A stretch of DNA of 64,000 nucleotides from Roseibium sp. (lineage in GTDB: Bacteria; Pseudomonadota; Alphaproteobacteria; Rhizobiales; Stappiaceae). The position numbers were made by a program, and so were the translations under genes. The stretch covers positions 186,001 to 250,000 of the forward strand of contig JAEPML010000003.1 in the NCBI GenBank assembly GCA_017643925.1, given 5' to 3'. The notes beneath the pieces are model-generated. The model did no database searches, was not told the DNA's origin, and saw only the letters and a program-made list of their open reading frames with translations. This document shows positions 45,435-54,873 of this stretch, one piece after another (positions within the stretch are counted from its first letter, which is position 1; the number at the start of each line of letters is the position of its first letter).

Positions 45435-45755
45435 TCAAAGTGCGCTCTTGATCCAGTCCGCGATCTGGCCTTTCGGCTTCGCACCGGCCTGCGAGGCCAT
45501 CGGCTCGCCGCCTTTGAACATGATCAGCATCGGAATGGACCGGATGCCGTATTTCATGGCGACGTCCTGGTTCTCGTCGATATTGACCTTGATGACCTTC
45601 ACCTGACCGTCCATTTCCTCGGAAATTTCTTCCAGGGCGGGTGCAATCGCTTTACACGGTCCGCACCACTCGGCCCAGAAGTCGACGACGACAGGCGTGT
45701 CGGAATTCAGGACGTCGGTTTCAAAAGTTGCATCGGTAGCTTGTGAGGTTGCCAT
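45435..45755 (-). CDS. trxA: Thioredoxin
   Basis: 106 residues. Disulfide reductase with the active site WAEWCGPCK and the cis-Pro loop [17 protein letters not shown] lies eight bases before the ATG at 45755. It follows addA on the same strand after 86 bases, the usual addA-trxA order in this order of bacteria. Confidence 0.97.
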   Translation of the reverse strand: MATSQATDATFETDVLNSDTPVVVDFWAEWCGPCKAIAPALEEISEEMDGQVKVIKVNIDENQDVAMKYGIRSIPMLIMFKGGEPMASQAGAKPKGQIADWIKSAL

Positions 45756-45840
45756 TGCTAGATCTCGTGGTTCTGTGCAGCACGCCCACACTATGTAAGC
45801 ATGTCAGTTGGGCCGAACGTAGGAAGCGTTCGCGCGATCG

Positions 45841-48800
45841 TCAAGCGGTTGAGCCATCCGGACGCAGACTTGCGAAGGTCTGATCGAGCATGGCAGCCGG
45901 AATTTCCATCAGAGCGGGTGTGCTGGTCCACAGGAGACAGGCCGATATTTCCCTGTCGGGATAAATCTGCTGCAGCATTTCCCTGTAAACACAAAGCTGT
46001 GCGCGGTATTCGAGCGGGACACCCTCAGCTGATTGCGGTGGATGATGGTTGGTTTTGTAATCCACAATCACAACCCGGTTATCCTCAACCAGCAAGCGAT
46101 CGATCTGTCCCGAGACCTCGACCTCGGTGCCGTCGGTCGCCCGAATCGTTCCGACCAGCGGCACTTCCGCGCGCGCTGCCCCGGTAAAGACGGAGGCGAA
46201 CGCGTCCGCTTCAAGGACACCCATCACTTCCGACAGGAGACGGTCCCGATTGTGCTGGAATTCCGGTTTTAAGGACCTGTCCAGGTAATTCCGGGCAGCT
46301 GTTGCACGCTCGCCTGAAGGCAGCTCCGGCAACAATTCCAAAAGCCTGTGAACGAGCCGACCACGCTCCAGAGGCCAGGACGCGGGTTGGCTTTGTGCTT
46401 CAAGGCGAGTAACGGCCGCCACGGGCTCAATGCCCTCTTTTTCTTCCATGTCCTCGAAGGCCCGCGACGGCTGCAACCGTTTCTTCTTCGGCAACGCCCT
46501 GACGGGTTCCAGAAGCCAAGCCGGCACAGGTGTTTCCCTCGGTCCGGTCTCCGGTGGCGCAGTTCCGATTGCACCGGTCTCCATTCCGGAGCTCCCGCCG
46601 TGCCGCTGCCAGCGCCAACCATTGATTTCACCTGCCGCGTCCTGGAGTTCCCGGGCTTCCGGTTTGAGTGCCCGCGACACCATGGAATACCAGCAGTCTT
46701 CATGCGCCCCGCGCTTCGGTTCCCAGCCGCAGACGATCAGCCGATCTTCGGCGCGGGTCAGGGCAACATACAAGAGGCGGCGGTATTCTTCCGCCTGCGC
46801 GTCACGCAATTTCCCGATTGCTTCCGCATGCCAGGGCGTCCGGTCCACCTTGGGTGGCAACCAGACAAGTGCGGGAGGAAGAAGCTCGTTTTCGAGGCGA
46901 AGCCGGGGGAGAAAAGCCGGATCGTGAATGGCGCTCACAGGAGCCCCGCCGGGATCAACCAGGATCACGATCCGGGCCTCCAGGCCTTTGGAGCCATGCA
47001 CGGTCATGATACGAACCATGCCCTTGGTGTTGGTGAGCTCACGCTTGATCTCGGTCGGCGCCGCCGCCATCCAGGCAAGGAACCCTTCCAGCCCCGGTGT
47101 TCCGGATTTCTCGTAGGCAATCGTCAGCGCAAGGAATTCATCAAGCACATCGTCAACCTCGACACCCAGCCGTGTCCGGAAAGCCTGCCGCCCTCCGTCA
47201 ACGCCGAGAAGCCTTGCATAGAATTCATAAGGCGGCACGAAGTCGGCACGGGCGCGCCAGTCTTCAAGCCGGGCTCGAACCGCCTGCCATTTCTCCGAGC
47301 TGTCGGAACGCTTGACGAGCATTTGCCAGAGTGTTCCGGGCCGCACCTTTTCAGGCGTTTCGCGGGCAATCTCGAAAAGATCCTCGTCCGCGAGGTCAAA
47401 CAACGGGCTTTTCAGCACTGCGGCCAGGGCGAGATCGTCCTCCGGCAACAGCAAGAAACGACCGAGCGCGGATAAATCCTGAACGGCGATATGGTCGGTC
47501 AACACGAGCCGGTCGCTGCCGGCCGCCGGTATATTGAGCTGCTTCAGCTCCCGATTGAGTGCATCGACAAACGGTCCGCGCTTGCGCACGAGGATCATGA
47601 CATCGCCCGGATCGGCAATACCGTCGCGCATCCATTGCGCGATCTCGTCCGCGATCCGCCTGGCGACTTTCAGCATGGGGCTGCCGGAGCCGACATGGTC
47701 AATCGGCTGGCGCCAGTCCTCCGGTTCGGCAATCTCTTCCTCGGCCTCGAGCGGCCACAGGTCGACGATGCCCGGATCCCGGCGGATGGCTTCATGAACC
47801 GGGGCGCGCACATCCTGTGAAAGGCCCCGATGCGCGCTTTCATCCTGAAACACCCGGTCGACTGCTCCGAGAACGTCAGGCGTCGAACGGAAGGAAAGTT
47901 GCAGATTGACCGAATGAAACTCGCGCTCGGCTGCATCCGCCTTGCCGGAAAACGCCCGGCGCATGGCATCGAAATAGGCTGGAACAGCTCCCTGGAAGGA
48001 ATAGATCGACTGCTTTTCGTCCCCGACAGCGAAGAGCGTCCTGACGCGTTCATGTGCCCCCTCGCCAACGAAGAACTCGGACGCCAATGCCGTCACCACT
48101 TCCCACTGCCTCGGGCTCGTGTCCTGCGCCTCATCCACCAGAATGTGGTCCAGTCCCTGGTCGAGCTTGTATTGCACCCACTGGGCGGCGTCCGACTTCT
48201 GCAGAAGGGTGGCCGTCTTGACGACCAGGTCCTCGAAATCAAGAAACCCCTTGGCGGTCTTGACGCGCTCGTAGTAGCGGATGACCGCATCTGCCAGCCT
48301 CAGCAACGCAGCCGTTCCCTCGAAAGTCGCCTGCTTGCGCCGCTCCTCCAGAAGGGACAACAATCGGGATTGCTCGGCAACAAGCGCGTCCACCATCTCC
48401 GGAAAGGCTTCAGCGATCTTCTTCGTCGCAAGCGATTTGCGCGGCTCCAGCTTGCTCGTCAGGAAGATCGGCAGCCATGAATCGAGGAAGAGGGTCGGAT
48501 CCTGAATTTCGATTCCGCTCGCCAATGTATCGGCCCGCGCCTGGTCGGTCTTGGCCCCACTCGCAAGAGCCTCGGCGTAGCTGAGAGTGATATTGCGGTC
48601 GAACGGACATTCGGACCGAAAACGTAAATCCACCGCCTTCAGCGAGCCGTTTGGGTCAACTTCCAGAATGCGGGCGAGTTCCTCCAGCGCGGCTTCCAGA
48701 TCTCCGGCATCGACAGTCCAGCGCCTGAAAGCGTCGCGGTTCTGGATAAGCTCATCCAGAGCCTTTTCCGCGCCACCATCGCTCATGAGTTCAATCACCG

Positions 48801-49350
48801 ACGCAAGAGCACAACCAAATTTGCTTGACGGGTCAACTTCAGCCTTCTGCATGACGCTTGCACGCGCCTCAGCCATAAGCTCGGCGGCAACCCGGTCATC
48901 CAGAACCGAAAAGTGCCCGGCCACGTTAGCTTCGAGCGGAAACTGGTGCAGCAGGGATTCGCAGAACCCGTGAATGGTCTGGATCTTGAGCCCACCGGGC
49001 GTTTCAAGTGCACGCGCAAACAGGCGCCTCGCCATGGCAAGGCGTGTCGCATCCGGTTTCTTTCCCTCGATGTCGTGCAGTTCGGAGGCGAGTTCCCGAT
49101 CCTCCATGGTGACCCAGGTGCCAAGGATCTTGAAAACGCGCGTTGCCATCTCCGCGGCGGCGGCCTTGGTGAAGGTCAATGCGAGAATACGGGATGGATC
49201 GGTGCCATCGAGCAACAGGCGCACGACACGGCGCGACAGCACGAAGGTTTTTCCGGACCCGGCATTGGCACTCACCCATGCAGAAGCCCGGGGTCGTGAG
49301 GCAAGGTCCTGGCGTTCCTTCGTCAGGCTGGGAATTTCAAAGCCGCTCAA
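45841..49350 (-). CDS. addA: Double-strand break repair helicase AddA
   Basis: 1169 residues. UvrD-family helicase-nuclease subunit of AddAB, which resects broken ends for RecA. Walker A is ANAGSGKTFVLSRRVV near the N-terminus; motif II is LVDEAQDTSPRQWEVV; motif V is VHGSKGLEARIVIL; and the RecB-like nuclease is at the C-terminus with GQIDRLLVEDNRVVIVDYKTN. The start is TTG 49350, behind GGGAGGG. It follows addB after 63 bases in one operon. Confidence 0.96.
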   Translation of the reverse strand: MSGFEIPSLTKERQDLASRPRASAWVSANAGSGKTFVLSRRVVRLLLDGTDPSRILALTFTKAAAAEMATRVFKILGTWVTMEDRELASELHDIEGKKPDATRLAMARRLFARALETPGGLKIQTIHGFCESLLHQFPLEANVAGHFSVLDDRVAAELMAEARASVMQKAEVDPSSKFGCALASVIELMSDGGAEKALDELIQNRDAFRRWTVDAGDLEAALEELARILEVDPNGSLKAVDLRFRSECPFDRNITLSYAEALASGAKTDQARADTLASGIEIQDPTLFLDSWLPIFLTSKLEPRKSLATKKIAEAFPEMVDALVAEQSRLLSLLEERRKQATFEGTAALLRLADAVIRYYERVKTAKGFLDFEDLVVKTATLLQKSDAAQWVQYKLDQGLDHILVDEAQDTSPRQWEVVTALASEFFVGEGAHERVRTLFAVGDEKQSIYSFQGAVPAYFDAMRRAFSGKADAAEREFHSVNLQLSFRSTPDVLGAVDRVFQDESAHRGLSQDVRAPVHEAIRRDPGIVDLWPLEAEEEIAEPEDWRQPIDHVGSGSPMLKVARRIADEIAQWMRDGIADPGDVMILVRKRGPFVDALNRELKQLNIPAAGSDRLVLTDHIAVQDLSALGRFLLLPEDDLALAAVLKSPLFDLADEDLFEIARETPEKVRPGTLWQMLVKRSDSSEKWQAVRARLEDWRARADFVPPYEFYARLLGVDGGRQAFRTRLGVEVDDVLDEFLALTIAYEKSGTPGLEGFLAWMAAAPTEIKRELTNTKGMVRIMTVHGSKGLEARIVILVDPGGAPVSAIHDPAFLPRLRLENELLPPALVWLPPKVDRTPWHAEAIGKLRDAQAEEYRRLLYVALTRAEDRLIVCGWEPKRGAHEDCWYSMVSRALKPEARELQDAAGEINGWRWQRHGGSSGMETGAIGTAPPETGPRETPVPAWLLEPVRALPKKKRLQPSRAFEDMEEKEGIEPVAAVTRLEAQSQPASWPLERGRLVHRLLELLPELPSGERATAARNYLDRSLKPEFQHNRDRLLSEVMGVLEADAFASVFTGAARAEVPLVGTIRATDGTEVEVSGQIDRLLVEDNRVVIVDYKTNHHPPQSAEGVPLEYRAQLCVYREMLQQIYPDREISACLLWTSTPALMEIPAAMLDQTFASLRPDGSTA

Positions 49351-49413
49351 GACGTCGCCCTCCCCCTGAAGAGTGACCGAAACATCCGGTTGCTCGTTGC
49401 CAGTCCAACCACG

Positions 49414-52400
49414 CTAACTGTCCTCCGACCCCAGCGCCCATTCCTGGACGCGCGCCAGATGATCATAGGGTCCGGCTGACTGCCGCTCGCGCAAGACCCG
49501 CGCACGCGACAGGTACCCCGTCTCCTCCTGCGCGTAATGTGCGATCAACTGTTCAAGACGGGACCAGGCATCCTCGATCAGGTCATCCAAAGGCGTTTCC
49601 TTCGGATTGCGGGAGACTTCCAACAGCGGTTCGGCTCCACCCTTGAGCTGCAGATACAGAAGTTCGCTGAAAGCGGCCGTCGCCGGAACTTCCTTGAAAC
49701 CGGACCTCTTGACCATTGCGGCTTCCAGCGGCAATTGCGGTGCTAGCAGAGCATCGACCTGCTTCTGCGACGGCACCTGTCCGGTCTTGTAGTCGATGAC
49801 CGTCAACCTGCCATCCGACATCTGGTCGATCCGATCCGCACGTCCACGCAAGCGAAACGGGATACCGGGCAGCGCGAGTTCAACACCACCGCCAATTTCC
49901 AGGAAGCGCCTGTCGACATGGTGTGCACGTTCGGCCTCGTAGGCAACGAAGCCGGCGGCGATACGTTGAAAGCGAGGCCACCACAACGCGCGGATGGCAG
50001 GAAAGGCATCAAGTGGTTCAAACAGTTCCTCACCGATGTCGGTCAAGGCCGCAACGGCGCTGTCGTCGAAGGGACCTGTCCAGTTTGCAAGGAAGAGGGC
50101 AAGCGCATCGTGAACCAGGTTGCCCTTGTCCGCGGCCCCGGGCTCGCCGCCAATCGGGTCCACCTGCTGGAGTTCCAGAACATGGCGCGCGTAGATCGCG
50201 TAAGGATCACGGATCAGGCGCTCGATCTCGGTCACCGAAAGGGATATCGGCCTGGCCTGCAACGGCGGTCTCGGTTCTGGTCGCTTCGCGGGACGGACCG
50301 GTCCGGTGTCGCGATCAAGCCGGGCTGCAATTGAGAGGTATTCGGAACCCCTGGCCTCCATGGCACGGCTGATTTCTGGCCCGGCGAGTGTCGTCAGCCT
50401 CTGCAGCCAGCGGGAGGCAACAGTCGGTGCCCCGTCGGCACGGGCCGGGCGTGACAGCAGGACCCGTTTGCACCCTAGTCCCTGGGCAAAATCGTGGGCT
50501 GCTGCCCCCAATCGACGCTCGGGTGGTTCCAGTCCGATATCCTGCTTCATCGGCCGGTTCAGCCAGGGATCATTCCGCGTTCGCTGCGGCCAGATACCCT
50601 CGTTCAGTCCGCCCATGATAACGAGATCAAAAGACTGGAGACGCGCTTCCATGGGGCCCAGGATCTGGATGCGCGGGTCGCCCGGCAGGCGCCGACGGAC
50701 GGCATGCCCTGACATCAGCGGCGACAGAACCGTCGGCCATTCGGCGGGCGGCATGTCGAGACCGCAGCCGTCAGCATCCAGCAACCCCGAGAAAAACTGC
50801 GCCAATGCGTCGCCGGCCTCGCCCGCATAGAGTTCAGCCACCGATCCGGCCTCGTCAACGGCAATGGCCTGCACCACCGCGACGTGCCGGCGCGCAAGCT
50901 CCGTGACCGGCATATCACCGGCGCGCCCGGCAAGACCCTCCAGGGGGGCAAGGGCTTCAGAGAGCCGGTTCACGAGATCCTCAATGACCTCCCAGTCTCC
51001 TTCGTGGATTTTCTTCCATCGCGGCGTATGTGCCTTGTCCGCTTCTTGCCGGCTGGCCTTGATTGCAGCCTTCAACCCCTCGGTTCCCGGGTGGGCACGC
51101 GGTCCGCGCAAGACTCCACGCTCAAGCGCACGGGCCGCAGAGCGCACGTCCTTGATCGCAAGGCCGAGCCGGGTCAACGGATGTTTCAGCAAAGCGAGCA
51201 AATCAATGGGATCGCAGCCGTTGAAAGCCAGCTTGGCCGCCAATATCGACAGGATCGCCGGTGCGGTCTGATCAAGCGGCTTGCCGGCACTGTCATCAAC
51301 CTGGACATTCCAGCGGCCGAGTTCCGCGGCAACCCGCCGGGTCAGCATCCGGTCCGGTGAAACCAGCGCAGCGGTCTCGCCACGTTCAACGGTTTCACGG
51401 AGGACCACTGCAACGCTCAAGGCTTCTTCTGCCTCGTTTCGGGCGGTCAGGGTCGAAACGTTTTTCAGGGCCAGTGCGCGCTGGGCCTCAGGTACTCTGT
51501 CCAGATATCCGGTCCAGTTATCGGATGTATCTGCCGGACGCAGCGCCTCGGAAACAAGTTCTTCGCGCAGCGCGAGTTCGGTACCGGGTTTGCCACCAAG
51601 CAGGGCAACGTCGGACCGTTGAACGCCAAGTCGATCCAGAAGTTGCTTGAGCGAATATTGCGGATGGGACGGAAGCGCGGCGCTTTTCCGAAATCCCGGT
51701 CGGTGCGTGCTCTTCGGCTGAGGTGCCCTTGCTCCCAGCGCCTGCCACGACCTGTCATCGAGATAGGGGTCCAGTCCGGGCAGAACGATGACGCCCTGAT
51801 CCAGCCCAGCAACGACCTTCAGGAGTTCCGCTGTTGCCGGAACGGAACCGGTCACGCCAGCGACGATCACCGGGCCACGCGGTTTCTCGGCGCGAAGCCG
51901 CTCGGCCTCTCGGCGAATGAGGGCCGACCGGCGCGCCTTCGGATCCATCTGGTCGCGTTCGGCCAGATGCGCCGGCCAGGCTTCCTGCACGATCTTCAGG
52001 AAATCCAGGGTGATCTGCCAGTACCGGGCATGGTCTTCCGGTACCAGGTCCGACAGTTCGGTCCAGTCGGCCTCCTCAGTTTCAACCTCGTCCATCAGGG
52101 ACAGAAGATTACCGGCAAGCCAGGCTGCGTCTGCTGTCGATGCGGGCACGCCCAAAGGTTCGTCGGACCGCAGGGACAGCGCCTCGCGGCGAAGCAGGCC
52201 CTTCCACGCCATCACCAGACGGGTCATTGCAAGATGCCGCTCCAGCAATGGCATGGCCGGGGGAAGCGGTTCCAGGTCAAAGTCTCCCGTCAGTCCCTGA
52301 AGGTCCTCATCGGTGTCTCCAACCGGCCTGACCGTGGGCAACAGGACCGGCTTTCCGCCGAATTTCTTCAAGAAGAGTTCCGGCAACAACCGGGCAGCCC

Positions 52401-52557
52401 TGCGGGTTGGGAGATAAAGCGTCGCGCCCGGCAGCAGCGCGGGGTCATCCGCAGGGCAAAATCCTGGAACAAGGCTCCCGTCGACAAGGGTCTCAACGAG
52501 GGTCTCAAGAAACGGTGTGGAAGGCGCAACCGAGAACAGGCGTGTGGGAGCACCCAT
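49414..52557 (-). CDS. addB: Double-strand break repair protein AddB
   Basis: 1047 residues. Partner of AddA, alphaproteobacterial form. The N-terminus lacks an intact Walker A, as in this subfamily; the C-terminal nuclease domain has RGRADRIDQMSDGRLTVIDYKTGQ with the catalytic Asp/Lys residues. Its ATG at 52557 lies two bases after the stop of the murU-like gene, so the genes are coupled. Confidence 0.95.
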   Translation of the reverse strand: MGAPTRLFSVAPSTPFLETLVETLVDGSLVPGFCPADDPALLPGATLYLPTRRAARLLPELFLKKFGGKPVLLPTVRPVGDTDEDLQGLTGDFDLEPLPPAMPLLERHLAMTRLVMAWKGLLRREALSLRSDEPLGVPASTADAAWLAGNLLSLMDEVETEEADWTELSDLVPEDHARYWQITLDFLKIVQEAWPAHLAERDQMDPKARRSALIRREAERLRAEKPRGPVIVAGVTGSVPATAELLKVVAGLDQGVIVLPGLDPYLDDRSWQALGARAPQPKSTHRPGFRKSAALPSHPQYSLKQLLDRLGVQRSDVALLGGKPGTELALREELVSEALRPADTSDNWTGYLDRVPEAQRALALKNVSTLTARNEAEEALSVAVVLRETVERGETAALVSPDRMLTRRVAAELGRWNVQVDDSAGKPLDQTAPAILSILAAKLAFNGCDPIDLLALLKHPLTRLGLAIKDVRSAARALERGVLRGPRAHPGTEGLKAAIKASRQEADKAHTPRWKKIHEGDWEVIEDLVNRLSEALAPLEGLAGRAGDMPVTELARRHVAVVQAIAVDEAGSVAELYAGEAGDALAQFFSGLLDADGCGLDMPPAEWPTVLSPLMSGHAVRRRLPGDPRIQILGPMEARLQSFDLVIMGGLNEGIWPQRTRNDPWLNRPMKQDIGLEPPERRLGAAAHDFAQGLGCKRVLLSRPARADGAPTVASRWLQRLTTLAGPEISRAMEARGSEYLSIAARLDRDTGPVRPAKRPEPRPPLQARPISLSVTEIERLIRDPYAIYARHVLELQQVDPIGGEPGAADKGNLVHDALALFLANWTGPFDDSAVAALTDIGEELFEPLDAFPAIRALWWPRFQRIAAGFVAYEAERAHHVDRRFLEIGGGVELALPGIPFRLRGRADRIDQMSDGRLTVIDYKTGQVPSQKQVDALLAPQLPLEAAMVKRSGFKEVPATAAFSELLYLQLKGGAEPLLEVSRNPKETPLDDLIEDAWSRLEQLIAHYAQEETGYLSRARVLRERQSAGPYDHLARVQEWALGSEDS

Positions 52558-52559
52558 TC

Positions 52560-53294
52560 TCAGGCAGCACTCTCACGAACGGCATATTCTGCAGCGCGAA
52601 TGGCGTCCGGCGTGCCGATGTGAAGCCAGAGCCCCTCCATCTGGACCCCGAAAAGCCGTCCTGCTTCGATGGCCCTGTCAAACAGGACATTCATGGAGAA
52701 GGCCCCCTCCGGCGCGCCTTCGAAAAGGCGTGGATGCAGAATTGCAGCGCCGGCATAGGCGAATGGTGTCACCCCTTTTTCCAGGCGTCGCGTCAGGCTG
52801 CCGTCCTTTGACATGTCAAAATCGCCACGACCGCCGTAGCCGACTGCCTTGACCGTTTCGGCCACAAGCAACAAGGCATCCATGCGCGCGTCGTCCCAGG
52901 CATCGATCATGTGTTCGAGGTTCGGCTTGACGCCCTCGACCCAATAGCAAGTGTCGGCATTCAGCTGGAAGAAGGGTTCTCTCCCGAAATGCGGCAGGGC
53001 CTTCTTGATACCGCCTCCGGTTTCAAGCAACTGGTCCCGCTCGTCGGACACGACAACTTCCATGTCAGGCCGGCGCCTGACATGGACCTCCACGAGGTCA
53101 GCCAGGTAATGCACATTCACAACACAGGTTTTCACACCCGCGGCCACCAGACGATCCATCCCATGGTCAATAAGCGCCTGGCCGTTGACTTCGATCAGCG
53201 GTTTGGGCGTCGTCGCCGTCAGGGGACGCATTCTCTTGCCAATTCCTGCTGCCATGATCATGGCTTTGGTGGGGCGAAAACGCTCTTGTGTCAT
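52560..53294 (-). CDS. Nucleotidyltransferase, MurU-like (N-acetylmuramate-1-phosphate uridylyltransferase)
   Basis: 244 residues. N-terminal NTP-transferase motif MIMAAGIGKRMRPLTATTPKPLIEVNG, then NADTCYW (Mg-binding Asp) and WLHIGTPDAIRAAE at the end, as in MurU and glucose-1-phosphate thymidylyltransferase relatives. In Pseudomonas, AmgK phosphorylates MurNAc at the anomeric carbon and MurU makes UDP-MurNAc from it. The preceding gene carries an AmgK-like domain, which supports the MurU assignment over mannose-1-phosphate guanylyltransferase. Confidence 0.88.
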   Translation of the reverse strand: MTQERFRPTKAMIMAAGIGKRMRPLTATTPKPLIEVNGQALIDHGMDRLVAAGVKTCVVNVHYLADLVEVHVRRRPDMEVVVSDERDQLLETGGGIKKALPHFGREPFFQLNADTCYWVEGVKPNLEHMIDAWDDARMDALLLVAETVKAVGYGGRGDFDMSKDGSLTRRLEKGVTPFAYAGAAILHPRLFEGAPEGAFSMNVLFDRAIEAGRLFGVQMEGLWLHIGTPDAIRAAEYAVRESAA

Positions 53295-53336
53295 TGTTCA
53301 ACTCAAATGCTTCCGGCCAAAAGATTCAAAAGCTGT

Positions 53337-54863
53337 TCAAGGCCGATAACGTGCGTACCAGGTGTTCAAATCGGACATATCGGGTCTTTCCAATACCCGG
53401 TCAAGATACCCTAGCATACGCGGCAGATGGCTCAAGTAAGCCGGCTTGTTATCCCGTCTCGCCAGCCGAACGAAAATCCCGAGGATCTTGGTAATGCGCT
53501 GCGCAGCCATCACAGCGTAGGCTTGCGAAAAGCCGGCCAGGTCGAAATCAGGTGACTGCCGCCTGCGCAACGCGACATACGCCTCGAACAACCGTGTTTC
53601 GAGCTCGCGGCTCATGTCCGTCCTGGCATCCAGAAGCAACGAGGCAACATCATAGGCAACTGGTCCATAGACCGTGTCCTGAAAATCGATCAGGCCGATG
53701 CGATCGGTGCCCGTTGCATCCTCTTGCCACAGGAGGTTGGGAGAGTGGAAGTCCCGAAGCACCCAACCGGTTTGCGCAGTTGAAATTCGCTCAAGCGCTT
53801 GCTTCCAGACCGTTTCGAAAGATTGCACGGTCTCGGCGTCCGCCGGGTTGCCGGTTGCTTCGGGAACATACCAGTCGAGGAAAAGCGAGGCTTCCGCGAT
53901 CAAGGCGTCGGCCGAATAAGCCGGAATGGTGTATTCCGAGCCATCTGCGAGTTCGAGCGTTTGCGGCCAAGCCTGGCCATGCAATTTCGCCAGCACTTCC
54001 ACCGCGGCGACATATCGCTCTTCCATCGGAGCACCTGAAACAACGACCGTATCGCTGCCGAGATTGCCCGACAGTATCAACCCGTTTTCGACAGAGGCCG
54101 CTAGTATTTCCGGGGCAATGAACCCTCTGGCTCTCAATTCCGATCCGATTGCGACCACCGATCTGCAATCCTGCGCGAGATGAACACGGCGCATGTAGTC
54201 TCGAACAGTCGTCGGAAGCGTGTCCGCCTGGAAGGGCCAGCGCATCAGCACTGCGGTAACGTCGTCGGAGGACACGGTCTCGAAGGTTCGAAGCGAGGCG
54301 TCCCCGGCAAGGAAGTGGCGCTCGCCTTGTGAAAAGTCGGTCCGGCTCAAGAACGAACGAACCTCAAGCGATTGCGCAATACGGTCCGGCCACGCCGGTT
54401 CCTTGGAATAGAAGTCAACCCGGCGCCTCTCGGGATCGTCATCCAGTGCGCTGATCTGGATCCAGAGTGCTGCTTCGGGAAGAAGATCCGCGGCATTTTC
54501 CGGCCACTCGATGAGCGCTGCGCCCTCGCCAAGCAGGTCGTCCAGTCCGAGTTCTTCAAGCTCCTCGGGCTCTTCAAGGCGATACAGATCGAAATGCGAG
54601 ATGCTGACCCGATCAAGGTCATAAGTCTGTACAAGCGTGAAGGTCGGGCTGGGGACCTCCAGATCGGGATCGCCTGCCAGCGACCTGATCAATGCGCGTG
54701 AAAGTGTCGATTTGCCGGCCCCGAGATCACCGGACAGGCAGACAGTGTCACCCCTGCCAAGGACCATGGAAAGGTCATTGGCAAGACGCTGGGTCTCGGC
54801 CTCGTTTTCAACGGTGATGGTGCGGAATGTTTCTGGCAGCTGCCGCAGGAGATGGTCCGACAT
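53337..54863 (-). CDS. Fusion of TsaE (tRNA t6A ATPase) with AmgK-like sugar kinase
   Basis: 508 residues. Residues 1 to about 155 are TsaE, the ATPase of the t6A37 tRNA modification complex, with Walker A SGDLGAGKSTLSRALI (about 44-58) and SPTFTLVQ. Residues about 170-500 are an aminoglycoside-phosphotransferase-fold kinase of the AmgK type, with LRDFHSPNLLW (catalytic loop) and LIDFQDTVYGP (metal Asp). Each half is full length. The fusion is usual in Hyphomicrobiales. murU follows after 42 bases, which joins this protein to cell-wall sugar salvage. The gene starts ten bases after the divL-like stop. Confidence 0.93.
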   Translation of the reverse strand: MSDHLLRQLPETFRTITVENEAETQRLANDLSMVLGRGDTVCLSGDLGAGKSTLSRALIRSLAGDPDLEVPSPTFTLVQTYDLDRVSISHFDLYRLEEPEELEELGLDDLLGEGAALIEWPENAADLLPEAALWIQISALDDDPERRRVDFYSKEPAWPDRIAQSLEVRSFLSRTDFSQGERHFLAGDASLRTFETVSSDDVTAVLMRWPFQADTLPTTVRDYMRRVHLAQDCRSVVAIGSELRARGFIAPEILAASVENGLILSGNLGSDTVVVSGAPMEERYVAAVEVLAKLHGQAWPQTLELADGSEYTIPAYSADALIAEASLFLDWYVPEATGNPADAETVQSFETVWKQALERISTAQTGWVLRDFHSPNLLWQEDATGTDRIGLIDFQDTVYGPVAYDVASLLLDARTDMSRELETRLFEAYVALRRRQSPDFDLAGFSQAYAVMAAQRITKILGIFVRLARRDNKPAYLSHLPRMLGYLDRVLERPDMSDLNTWYARYRP

Positions 54864-54873
54864 CGACCGCGTC

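Noticed and set aside
46348..47475. 375-codon plus-strand open frame
   Set aside because: Antisense to addA, with no family resemblance.
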